Source of the DNA: Chelativorans multitrophicus
GTDB taxonomy: Bacteria > Pseudomonadota > Alphaproteobacteria > Rhizobiales > Rhizobiaceae
Assembly: GCF_011317445.1 (NCBI RefSeq)
Contig: NZ_JAAAPL010000002.1
Span: 310,001 to 374,000, forward strand
DNA: 64,000 nucleotides
Reading direction: 5' to 3'
The notes below the pieces were generated by a model that was not told the DNA's origin, made no database searches, and saw nothing but the letters and a program-made list of their open reading frames with translations. The position numbers and the translations under genes were made by a program. This document shows, in pieces, positions 56,631 to 64,000 of this stretch; positions within the stretch are counted from its first letter, which is position 1; every line of letters begins with the position of its first letter.

Positions 56631-57710
56631 ATGAAGACGATTGAACTATCACGAAGGAATGCTTTGAAGGTGATCGCAGGATCGAGTGCTTTATTAGCCG
56701 CGCCGGCGATACTCTCACGTTCTTATGCGCAAGAAGGCGGCTTTTCCGTCGGTATTCCCGGAGGTTACGAGAAGGCTTTCCAGACTGCGTTCCTCGACCC
56801 CTATGAGCAGGAATTCGGGATTAAGCCGACGCCCATCCTCGCTGGCACCTCGACCGTCGAGATCAAGGCCCAAGTCGAGACGGGCAAGTTCTTCTATGAT
56901 GTCCGCTTTAGCGTGGCGGCGACCGGTAACGAGGTTCTTGCCGAGGCCGGTCTGCTCGAGCGGATAGACGACATCGATTCGGAAGATGTCCAGGCAATCT
57001 ATGGTGCCTTGCCGGAAGCACAGCGTAGGCCGACCTTCCTTCCCCACGGCTTGTCGGCACAGGTCATTGCTTTCCAGGACCATCTGGATTTCAAGGACTA
57101 TGCCGATATTTGGGACGTCGAGAACCTCCCCGGTGCGCGGGCTCTGCGGGGTCAAGGTAAGGATACTATCGAAGCCGCACTGCGTTCCATGGGTAAGCGG
57201 CCGAGCGAGACTGCCTCATTCCTCGCGAACGAGGATGGGTGGAAGCAGGTATTTGCTCGGCTGGACGAGATAAAGGACCACGTGACCAACTGGTGGGAGG
57301 AGGATTCCGACATCACCCGGCTGCTTGGCGCGCGCGAAGTTGATGTAACTGCTTTCCCGCATCACCGAGCAATGGCCGCCGTCCAAAGCGGTGCCAGGAT
57401 CAAGTACAACTATAGCCAGAGCATGACGACCGCGCTTGGCTGGGTGATCCCAAAGAACAGCCCACAGGCCGAGGCGGGACGCAAATTCATCGCATTCTGT
57501 TCGCGCCCCGACCGTATTGCCGACTTCACAATGGACGTGCCGATGGGGCCGATGCACCCCGATGTCATGGCCCTGCTGGATCCGGCTTTTGCGGTAGCTC
57601 TGCCCACCCACCCCAACAACGTCGAAAACATTGAATCCGAGGATGTGGCATTCTGGCACAAGAATCAGGGCCAAGCCAACGAGCGCTTTAAGGAGTGGTT
57701 ACTCGGATAG
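56631..57710 (+). CDS. ABC transporter extracellular solute-binding protein (PotD-like)
   Basis: A 359-residue periplasmic binding protein with an N-terminal twin-arginine-like signal (SRRNALKVIAGSSALLAAPAILSRSYA). The mature part shows the SBP_bac_8/PotD-type fold (FSVGIPGGYEKAFQ, TPILAGTSTVEIKAQVE, LPGARALRGQG). Polyamine, opine or similar amino-compound ligands are typical of this class. It belongs with the fused permease upstream and the ATPase downstream. GGAGGAG precedes the ATG. Confidence 0.88.
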   Translation: MKTIELSRRNALKVIAGSSALLAAPAILSRSYAQEGGFSVGIPGGYEKAFQTAFLDPYEQEFGIKPTPILAGTSTVEIKAQVETGKFFYDVRFSVAATGNEVLAEAGLLERIDDIDSEDVQAIYGALPEAQRRPTFLPHGLSAQVIAFQDHLDFKDYADIWDVENLPGARALRGQGKDTIEAALRSMGKRPSETASFLANEDGWKQVFARLDEIKDHVTNWWEEDSDITRLLGAREVDVTAFPHHRAMAAVQSGARIKYNYSQSMTTALGWVIPKNSPQAEAGRKFIAFCSRPDRIADFTMDVPMGPMHPDVMALLDPAFAVALPTHPNNVENIESEDVAFWHKNQGQANERFKEWLLG

Positions 57711-57855
57711 CACAGGTCTGTCCGAAGCGGCATGCGGCCAGGTCGCCGTATGCCGCCTCAGGACCCGCGACTGACAGACCGTCGCGACGCGATGCGCCGC
57801 GGAAGCTCCCGCAACTTCGGAGCGCTCATAGCGCGAGCCGGTAAGGAATTTTCGA

Positions 57856-58929
57856 ATGGATTTAAAGCTAAAGATCGAGGGAGTGAGAAAATCCTACGGG
57901 TCTGTCAGGGCCCTGAACCCCATCTCAGTGGATGTGCCGGCGGGAGAATTTCTGACGCTGCTCGGTCCGTCTGGGTCGGGTAAGACTACTTTGTTGCAGA
58001 TCTTGTCCGGGCTCGTAGTACCGGATGATGGCGCCATTTGGATTGACGAGAAGCTCGCGACCCATCTGCCGCCCTCTCAGCGCGATATCGGCATGGTATT
58101 CCAAAACTATGCCCTGTTCCCTCATATGACGGTCGCTGAAAACATTGCCTTTCCGCTCCAGATGCGCGGCATGAAGAGCGCTGACATCGCGCCGAAGGTG
58201 CGTAGAATTCTAGAAATCGTTCAACTGCCGCACATGGCCGATCGGTTTCCGAGAGAGCTTTCTGGCGGGCAACAACAGCGTGTAGCGTTGGCTCGCTGCG
58301 CTGTCTACGAACCGCCAATCATACTCATGGACGAGCCCCTGGGCGCTCTCGATAAGAATCTGAGAGACCAAATGCAACTAGAAATAATCCACCTGCACAA
58401 GGCGCTGTCGACCACCATTCTCTACGTCACCCATGACCAGGAGGAGGCGATGGCCATGTCCGACCGCATTTGCCTGATGAAGGATGGGCAAATCGAACAG
58501 ATCGGCACGCCACGTGATCTCTACCGTGCCCCGCGAACGGAATTCGTCGCCAATTTCTTCGGTCGATCGAACGTCTTCAAGTGCACCGTTAAGAACCGGT
58601 TTGAAAACACAGTGCTGCTGGATGCGCCCATCGGACCGATGATTGCTACGAACAGCTCAAGGGAAGAGGAGGCCAGGAAGGGGCAAGACGTATCTGTCGT
58701 CGTCAGGCCGGAAGATGTCCGCTTCCTGAAAGACAACGAAAGCGCTGACAATGAGATCGTTGTCAATCTCAGGCAGAGGGTGATGACAGGGGCGACTACA
58801 CGATATCTGGCGGAAAGCAAGGACAATACACCGATAGAGATATTGTCTTTCAGCTCGACAGGGACCTTAACCGTCGGTGACGAGTGCCGGGTAGGATGGT
58901 CCAAGGAGAACGTTACCATCGTCCGCTGA
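57856..58929 (+). CDS. ABC transporter ATP-binding protein (PotA-like)
   Basis: A 357-residue ATPase with Walker A GPSGSGKTTLLQ, Q-loop QNYALFPHMTV, signature LSGGQQQRVALARC, Walker B ILMDEPLGALD and switch His in YVTHDQ, followed by a C-terminal TOBE domain. It is of the spermidine/putrescine and opine group. It completes a full importer with the preceding two genes, after a 145-base gap without another gene. Confidence 0.93.
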   Translation: MDLKLKIEGVRKSYGSVRALNPISVDVPAGEFLTLLGPSGSGKTTLLQILSGLVVPDDGAIWIDEKLATHLPPSQRDIGMVFQNYALFPHMTVAENIAFPLQMRGMKSADIAPKVRRILEIVQLPHMADRFPRELSGGQQQRVALARCAVYEPPIILMDEPLGALDKNLRDQMQLEIIHLHKALSTTILYVTHDQEEAMAMSDRICLMKDGQIEQIGTPRDLYRAPRTEFVANFFGRSNVFKCTVKNRFENTVLLDAPIGPMIATNSSREEEARKGQDVSVVVRPEDVRFLKDNESADNEIVVNLRQRVMTGATTRYLAESKDNTPIEILSFSSTGTLTVGDECRVGWSKENVTIVR

Positions 58930-58990
58930 GCGCCCGAGTATCGGCAAAGCACTTCACAAACTGAAAATAGCGCCGTTAGAAGGAATAGAT

Positions 58991-61045
58991 ATGTTTAGCA
59001 GTATGTCGAAGCTCTTTTCTCCTAAGAGCGTGGCCGTTATCGGGGCGAGTGAAAGGGCAGGGAACCTGGGGGGCAGGTTGGTTACGGCTCTAAAGAAAGG
59101 TGGATATCAGGGCGAAATCTATGCAGTTCATCCAACCGCGAGGGAAGTCTTTGGAGTACCCGCCTTTCCGCGTATCCGTGATATCGGGAGGACTGTTGAC
59201 TTTGCCGCCTTATCCGTACCGGATAGCCAACTGCTGAACGCTTTCGGCGAGGCTATAGAAGCAGGCGTGAAAGGCTTTCAAATCCCGAACCGTGGATATG
59301 ATGAGGAACGCAAGTCACTGACCTATATTCCTGACACTCTGCGGGAGATGGGCCTTGCAGCCGGCGTCGCGGTATGCGGGCACAACTGCATGGGGTTCAT
59401 GAATGTGCGCGACAGCGTGCGAATGACGCATAACCCACCTCCGGGGCTGGATCTTACACCGGGGGGTGTATGCATCATTTCTCATAGCGGTTCGAGCTGG
59501 TCGGGCATCACCGGCAGCCAGCGCGACCTTGCGCTGGAAATCGCGGTCTCGGCAGGCGCGGAGGTCGTCTCCGGCTTTCCTGAATATATTGAATATTTCC
59601 TCTCTTTGCCGACGACGCGCGTGATCGGGCTGGTTTTCGAGACAATACGGCGCCCTGAAGAATTCCTCGCCGCCGTTGGGCATGCATTTCAGAAAGGCAT
59701 TCCGGTAGTGCTGCTGGCGCTGGGCTCCACCGATATAGGCGCGAAGTTTACCGAGGCCCATTCGGGAGGGCTATCGAGCCCGCGCCAGGTCCTGGATGCA
59801 ATCGGCCGCAAATACGGGGTCATCGTCACAAAGACGCTTGATGAGCTCCTAGATTGTATCGAAGCCTTTCGCACTGAGCGGATTCCCACGGCTCTCGGCG
59901 CCGGCGTCATCAGCGATTCCGGCGGGGAGCGGCAGCTCATTGCCGATGTGTCGAGCTGGACGAATTTGAAACTAGCCGCCTATGAGGACAAGACCAACGA
60001 GCGCCTGACCGAAATTCTGGAAGACGATGTCGTGATCGGCAATCCGCTCGATTCCATGGGGGACGCGCCCATGGCAAATTCCGGAATCGCCATTTCAAAG
60101 GACCCCTCGGTTGGCGCCGTCGTCATCGGCAACAATCTGGTCGATGGCCGTCAATTCATGATCGATGTCTCGAATTCGACAACAAAAATCCACGAGAATA
60201 CCGAGAAGCCGGTCTTCATCTTCGGCAATATCAGTACCTCGGTTTCGCGCCCCGGCGCGCGTAATCTGCGAATGAAGGGCATCCCAGTCCTTATGGGAAC
60301 CGAATCCGCTTGTTACGCCATCGGGTCGTTCCTGGCATGGCACGAGAAGCGTCGAAAGCTGGCTGAGACGGCGGAGAAAACTGCCGGGGAGACCAGGCAC
60401 ACCAAAGTGTTGCCGAGGCTGCCGGATGGCTTCACGCAGGGCAAGAGCTATGCGCTACTTGCCGAATGCCGCCTGCCAATGGCGCCCATTCTAGAATCGG
60501 GCAATCTCCAGGATACGCTGAAAAACGCCCAGACGCTCGGCTATCCTGTGGTGTTGAAGACCGCGAATGCGAATATCGCGCATAAGTCGGATGTCGGAGG
60601 AGTTGTCCTAGGTATTCGCGGCGAAGAGGAACTCACCAGGCATTATATGGAAGTCGCTGAACGGTGTGGGCCACAGGTGTCCCTGCAGCCAGCTCTGTCA
60701 GCCGATTATGAATTGATCGTCGGTATGCATCGCGACCCGCGTTTTGGACCAATCATCACGCTGGGCTTGGGTGGTGTGTTTACTGAAATCCTGCGCGACA
60801 GCGTCAATCTCTTGCCGCCGGTCGCTTATGAAGAGTTCGAAGAGAGCCTTGAGGCCTTGCGCGCCGCACCCGTCCTGCGCGGCGCCAGGGGGCAGAAGGG
60901 GATTTCTCTTCCCGATCTTTATGACGTGGTTCTCAAGATTTCCGAGCTTGCGATCCAGAATCCCCGGATCACCGGCATTGACCTCAATCCAATCATGGTG
61001 CGGCACGGAAAGCTGAACATTGTCGATGCGCTGATCACGGTCTGA
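58991..61045 (+). CDS. ADP-forming acyl-CoA synthetase (acetate-CoA ligase family)
   Basis: A 684-residue NDP-forming acyl-CoA synthetase with CoA-binding (VAVIGASERAGNLGG), ligase CoA and ATP-grasp domains in order. The phosphate-carrying His is at residue 257 in TEAHSGGLSS, the position equivalent to the known alpha His of the family; the ATP-grasp part starts near 470 (FTQGKSYALLAECRLPMAP). Such enzymes activate carboxylic acids, including aromatic acids (for example FerA-type feruloyl-CoA synthetases), at the cost of ATP to ADP. It follows the transporter and precedes the oxidase genes in the same direction. Confidence 0.9.
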   Translation: MFSSMSKLFSPKSVAVIGASERAGNLGGRLVTALKKGGYQGEIYAVHPTAREVFGVPAFPRIRDIGRTVDFAALSVPDSQLLNAFGEAIEAGVKGFQIPNRGYDEERKSLTYIPDTLREMGLAAGVAVCGHNCMGFMNVRDSVRMTHNPPPGLDLTPGGVCIISHSGSSWSGITGSQRDLALEIAVSAGAEVVSGFPEYIEYFLSLPTTRVIGLVFETIRRPEEFLAAVGHAFQKGIPVVLLALGSTDIGAKFTEAHSGGLSSPRQVLDAIGRKYGVIVTKTLDELLDCIEAFRTERIPTALGAGVISDSGGERQLIADVSSWTNLKLAAYEDKTNERLTEILEDDVVIGNPLDSMGDAPMANSGIAISKDPSVGAVVIGNNLVDGRQFMIDVSNSTTKIHENTEKPVFIFGNISTSVSRPGARNLRMKGIPVLMGTESACYAIGSFLAWHEKRRKLAETAEKTAGETRHTKVLPRLPDGFTQGKSYALLAECRLPMAPILESGNLQDTLKNAQTLGYPVVLKTANANIAHKSDVGGVVLGIRGEEELTRHYMEVAERCGPQVSLQPALSADYELIVGMHRDPRFGPIITLGLGGVFTEILRDSVNLLPPVAYEEFEESLEALRAAPVLRGARGQKGISLPDLYDVVLKISELAIQNPRITGIDLNPIMVRHGKLNIVDALITV

Positions 61046-61121
61046 AATCGCACCGGTGGGGGGCATTCGTCTCCCACCCAGCAATTCTGCGAGCGGCGTT
61101 ATTGCGAAAGAAGGCAAGCAA

Positions 61122-62231
61122 ATGCACGGCGAATTCGGCTACGCGGTGATCGGGGGCGGCCTGGTGGGCGCCTCACTCGCCTATGGCTTGGCAAAGCAGG
61201 GACAGAAGGTTGTGATGTTAGATGAGGCCGATATTGCCCGCCGGGCCTCTCGCGGCAACTTCGCCCTGGTCTGGGTGCAAGGAAAGGGTGCCGCGTTCCC
61301 AGTTTATTCGGACTGGACCATATCCTCGGCTTTGGCGTGGAGTGGATTTGCCGATGAGCTCGAAGAATTGACCGGCATTCGCCTTTATCACCGGCGTCCG
61401 GGCGGCTTTGTCCTTTGCCTGAGCGAGGACGAGCTAGCCTTTCGCGCGGAGGAGCTCGGGAAGCTCAAAGCCTATAATGCTGGCTATCCCTTCGAAATCC
61501 TCAGCCGTGAGGAGCTTGTGAACCTTCTGCCCCAGATTGGGCCAGAGGTGGTCGGCGCCTCCTATTGCGCTCTCGACGGCGACGTCAATTCCCTCATGCT
61601 GCTGCGCAGCCTGCATACGGCGTTCGCCTTGGTTGGCGGAACCTCTCTTCCGGGCAGCAAGGTGGTGGATATACAGTGCAACAGCAATGTCTACCGCCTC
61701 AGTACCCTGACGGGCAAAGTGTATGCCAACCGGATTATCCTTGCGGCCGGACTGGGCAATAGAGAACTCGGCAGCATGGTGGGGTTCGATGTTCCGGTCC
61801 GGGCGCAACGGGGCGAGATCATGGTGACGGAGAAGATTGCGTCGTTTCTTCATTACCCAATGCATGTCATTCGGCAGACAAATGAGGGCGGTGTGATGAT
61901 CGGCGACAGTCATGAAGAGGCCGAGGATTATAATTCGGTCAGCATTCCCATCCAGTCCGGTATGGCGAGCCGCGCGGTTCGGATGTTTCCATGCTTGGAG
62001 CCTTTAAACGTTGTGCGCATGTGGTCAGCCTTGCGGGTCCTTAGTTGTGACGGTTATCCGATCTACGCCCATTCAAACACGCACCCGGGAGCGTATCTAG
62101 TAACATGCCACAGCGGCGTGACGCTGGCAGCCGCACACGCACATCGATTGGCGCCATCCATCCATTCCGGGTCCTGGGATCCAATTATCAGTTCCTTCGG
62201 ATTGGAGCGTTTTCATGCTGAGGCGGCTTGA
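61122..62231 (+). CDS. FAD-dependent oxidase, beta (DAO-type) subunit of a three-subunit amine oxidase
   Basis: A protein of about 369 residues of the D-amino acid oxidase fold. The FAD motif is VIGGGLVGASLAYGLAKQGQKVVMLDE; GDVNSLMLLRSL and the C-terminal GAYLVTCHSGVTLAAAHA are typical of HcnC/OoxB/LhpB-like subunits. It should oxidise a C-N bond of an imino or opine compound. ATG at 61122 chosen over the frame start at 61056 because of AAGAAGG upstream. It overlaps the (2Fe-2S) subunit gene by 17 bases. Confidence 0.9.
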   Translation: MHGEFGYAVIGGGLVGASLAYGLAKQGQKVVMLDEADIARRASRGNFALVWVQGKGAAFPVYSDWTISSALAWSGFADELEELTGIRLYHRRPGGFVLCLSEDELAFRAEELGKLKAYNAGYPFEILSREELVNLLPQIGPEVVGASYCALDGDVNSLMLLRSLHTAFALVGGTSLPGSKVVDIQCNSNVYRLSTLTGKVYANRIILAAGLGNRELGSMVGFDVPVRAQRGEIMVTEKIASFLHYPMHVIRQTNEGGVMIGDSHEEAEDYNSVSIPIQSGMASRAVRMFPCLEPLNVVRMWSALRVLSCDGYPIYAHSNTHPGAYLVTCHSGVTLAAAHAHRLAPSIHSGSWDPIISSFGLERFHAEAA

Positions 62232-62514
62232 CGATTTCTCGACCCAAACGGTCCGCATCAGCATCGATGACCGGACAGTCGAGGTTCAGGTCGGTGACTC
62301 TGTCGCGGCGGCTCTGCTTCTCTCTGGCGTGACCACGACTAGGACCACCGTCGTTTCTGGCGCGCCGCGTGCGCCTTATTGCATGATGGGCGTGTGCTTT
62401 GAATGTCTCGTGACAATTGACGGGGTGGCCAACCGACAGGCCTGCATGGTCAAAGTGGAAAAGGGTATGAACGTTCGAACCCAAATCGACCGGCATCCGG
62501 GGAGGACGACCTAG
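62215..62514 (+). CDS. (2Fe-2S)-binding small subunit (HcnA-like)
   Basis: A 99-residue ferredoxin-like subunit. Four cysteines at residues 56, 61, 64 and 77 (C-x4-C-x2-C-x12-C) hold the 2Fe-2S cluster, in the segment PYCMMGVCFECLVTIDG. It is the gamma subunit between the FAD subunits in HcnABC/OoxAB-like complexes. Overlaps the beta-subunit gene by 17 bases and the alpha-subunit start (GTG 62514) by 1 base (TAGTG), so the three are co-translated. Confidence 0.93.
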   Translation: MLRRLDDFSTQTVRISIDDRTVEVQVGDSVAAALLLSGVTTTRTTVVSGAPRAPYCMMGVCFECLVTIDGVANRQACMVKVEKGMNVRTQIDRHPGRTT

Positions 62515-63947
62515 TGATCAGCTTGCAGTCCTTAATGAATCTCGACGATCGTTATGAGCTGATCGTGATCGGTGCCGGGCCAGCCGGAATGGCTGCGGCG
62601 ATAGAGGCGACGCGGAATGGCGTCAAGACGCTGGTTTTAGACGAGAATGGCGCGATTGGAGGGCAGATTTACCGCTCGATCACCACCGCGACACCGAAGC
62701 GCCTAGCAGTTCTCGGAAAGGACTATGCAGGGGGCGCAGAGCTCGCCCGGACCTTTACTGAATCGGGTGCTGCTTACCTGGCAAAAGCTACCGTCTGGCG
62801 GCTGACTGCCGACCGCGAACTTGGAGTTTCGCATGATGGCATGGCCAAGCTGATAACGGGAGAGCGGGTCCTGGTGGCCACTGGTGCCCTGGAGCGGCCA
62901 TTTCCAATTGCTGGATGGACATTGCCCGGCGTCATGACCGCCGGCGCTGCGCAGATACTGCTCAAGGCGAGTGGCGCCGTTATGGGGCCAAAGATGGTTC
63001 TGGCAGGAAGTGGTCCGCTTCTCTGGTTGCTAGCCAGCCAGTATCTTGCTGCCGATGTTCCCCTTCTCGCTATCCTTGACACGACTCCCCGGAAAAATGT
63101 CCTTAGAGCCATTCCGCATCTGCCTGGTTTCATGGCCTCGCCTTATTTCAGAAAGGGCTTAGGCTTGGTCACTAAGGTCCGGCGGGCCGTACGAGTCTAC
63201 AAGAATGTCGATAAACTGAGAGCAGAAGGGAGCGAACGGGTCGAGCGCGTGCGGTTTAGCGCTTCCGGGAAAGAGCACTCTTTGGAACTCGATCACCTCC
63301 TGCTGCATCATGGAGTCGTGCCCGAGATGAACCTTCTTCGTTCCGTTGGCTGCGAAATGGCGTGGGACGAGGAGCAGATATGCTGGCATCCGATCGCCAG
63401 TGCTGGCGGCGAGACATCTATTCCCGGGATCTATGTCGCTGGCGACGGACGGGCGATCTACGGCGCTGAACTGGCGCGATTTGGCGGAAGACGTGCCGCT
63501 CTGGAGATCTCGAAGTCCCTGGGAGCAATCGACGGCGCGGCCTTCGAGCATCTTTGCGCCCAGCTTGAGCAGGAGAGCCGGCCCTTTATCCGGGGGCGTT
63601 TTTTCCTCGACCGGATGTTCAGACCGCGACGAGAGCATCTCACACCTGCCCACGATGCCCTTGTATGTCGTTGCGAGGAAGTCTTGGGCTCGACCCTCCA
63701 CGATACAATTTTCCGTCTGAAAGTTCTCGGCCCCAATCAGCTAAAGGCCTTTCTGCGGAGTGGAATGGGCCCATGCCAAGGACGTCAATGCAGCCTAAGC
63801 GTCACGCAAACGATAGCAAAATTGCGCGGTGTTTCACCCGAAGATGTTGGCGCCTATCGTATCCGGCCACCTGTCAAGCCCATCACTGTTGGGCAGATAG
63901 CCAATTTGCAAACGAGGCACAAACGCGGCCTTGAGTGTCTCCAATGA
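62514..63947 (+). CDS. FAD/NAD(P)-binding oxidoreductase, alpha subunit with BFD-like Fe-S domain
   Basis: A 477-residue pyridine nucleotide-disulfide oxidoreductase-type subunit (HcnB/OoxA/LhpF-like). An N-terminal FAD motif reads VIGAGPAGMAAAIEATRNG, and a second GSGPLLWLLASQ lies near residue 163. The C-terminal domain has CRCEEV and GPCQGRQCS, a C-x-C...C-x4-C arrangement of a bacterioferritin-associated ferredoxin-type 2Fe-2S site. GTG at 62514 is the likely start; ATG at 62535 is possible. Last complete gene of the window. Confidence 0.92.
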   Translation: MISLQSLMNLDDRYELIVIGAGPAGMAAAIEATRNGVKTLVLDENGAIGGQIYRSITTATPKRLAVLGKDYAGGAELARTFTESGAAYLAKATVWRLTADRELGVSHDGMAKLITGERVLVATGALERPFPIAGWTLPGVMTAGAAQILLKASGAVMGPKMVLAGSGPLLWLLASQYLAADVPLLAILDTTPRKNVLRAIPHLPGFMASPYFRKGLGLVTKVRRAVRVYKNVDKLRAEGSERVERVRFSASGKEHSLELDHLLLHHGVVPEMNLLRSVGCEMAWDEEQICWHPIASAGGETSIPGIYVAGDGRAIYGAELARFGGRRAALEISKSLGAIDGAAFEHLCAQLEQESRPFIRGRFFLDRMFRPRREHLTPAHDALVCRCEEVLGSTLHDTIFRLKVLGPNQLKAFLRSGMGPCQGRQCSLSVTQTIAKLRGVSPEDVGAYRIRPPVKPITVGQIANLQTRHKRGLECLQ

Positions 63948-63970
63948 AAAGTATCAGGAAAGGAAATACG

Positions 63971-64000
63971 TTGATCAATAGACGATACAGAACGCCCATT
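63971..64000 (+). CDS. Possible next gene start (cut by window edge)
   Basis: A TTG at 63971 with AGGAAAGGAAA about 5 bases upstream opens a frame of ten codons (first residues (M)INRRYRTPI) to the right edge. It may be the next gene of the operon. Nothing else can be said. Confidence 0.3.
   Translation, partial: MINRRYRTPI

Overview
The window looks like a chromosomal segment of a GC-rich alphaproteobacterium of the order Hyphomicrobiales (Rhizobiales), most like Phyllobacteriaceae (Mesorhizobium/Chelativorans type). The basis is the gene families: an alphaproteobacterial-type SspB followed by DUF4169 and ribbon-helix-helix genes, HdaA, an Omp25/31-type barrel, an HWE kinase and a large AsmA protein. 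The genus is an inference and no ribosomal gene is present to confirm it. No tRNA, rRNA or CRISPR array was recognised.

Layout. (1) 1-30,000 is mostly housekeeping: uvrD (cut by the left edge), a dienelactone hydrolase, a D-lactate/glycolate-type dehydrogenase, AsmA, sspB with two small partners, a TetR regulator with a palindromic operator, DinB, ndk, an operon SDR-uvrC-pgsA-moaD-moaE, an outer membrane barrel, RNase T2, rlmJ, a molybdopterin oxidoreductase, an S10 peptidase, purM-purN, a CDP-alcohol phosphatidyltransferase-perM-hdaA operon, a periplasmic HdeA-like protein with a huge low-complexity insert, an AbrB-family membrane protein and small enzymes. (2) 30,068-45,744 is a sugar-acid catabolic island. 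A leftward operon holds two paralogous solute-binding proteins, a Dpp/Opp-type ABC transporter, a 2-hydroxyacid dehydrogenase, an enolase-superfamily enzyme, a Gfo/Idh dehydrogenase, a 69-codon small ORF and a ketoglutarate-semialdehyde-type dehydrogenase. A FadR-type regulator and kdgD-gci-gli run rightward. Together they should import a uronate or aldarate compound and convert it through galactarolactone and 5-keto-4-deoxyglucarate to 2-oxoglutarate. A recurring CTTATC-TATA element marks both promoters. (3) 46,031-51,530 is a leftward signalling operon: a hybrid kinase with three receiver domains, a CheR methyltransferase, and a receiver-PAS-HWE kinase. (4) 51,531-52,905 is a degenerate zone with a frameshifted serine recombinase. 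(5) 52,906-64,000 is a second catabolic island, visibly more AT-rich: two hotdog-fold genes leftward, and a rightward run of crotonase, fused two-in-one ABC permease, binding protein, ATPase, ADP-forming acyl-CoA synthetase and a three-subunit FAD/Fe-S amine oxidase. Paired inverted repeats sit in its divergent promoter.

The best candidate for an undescribed system is region 5. It joins opine/imino-acid-type oxidation (HcnABC/OoxAB-like) and a polyamine/opine-type importer to CoA activation by an ADP-forming ligase and CoA-ester hydration and hydrolysis. Region 2 is a recognisable pathway with an unusual transporter and extra dehydrogenases.
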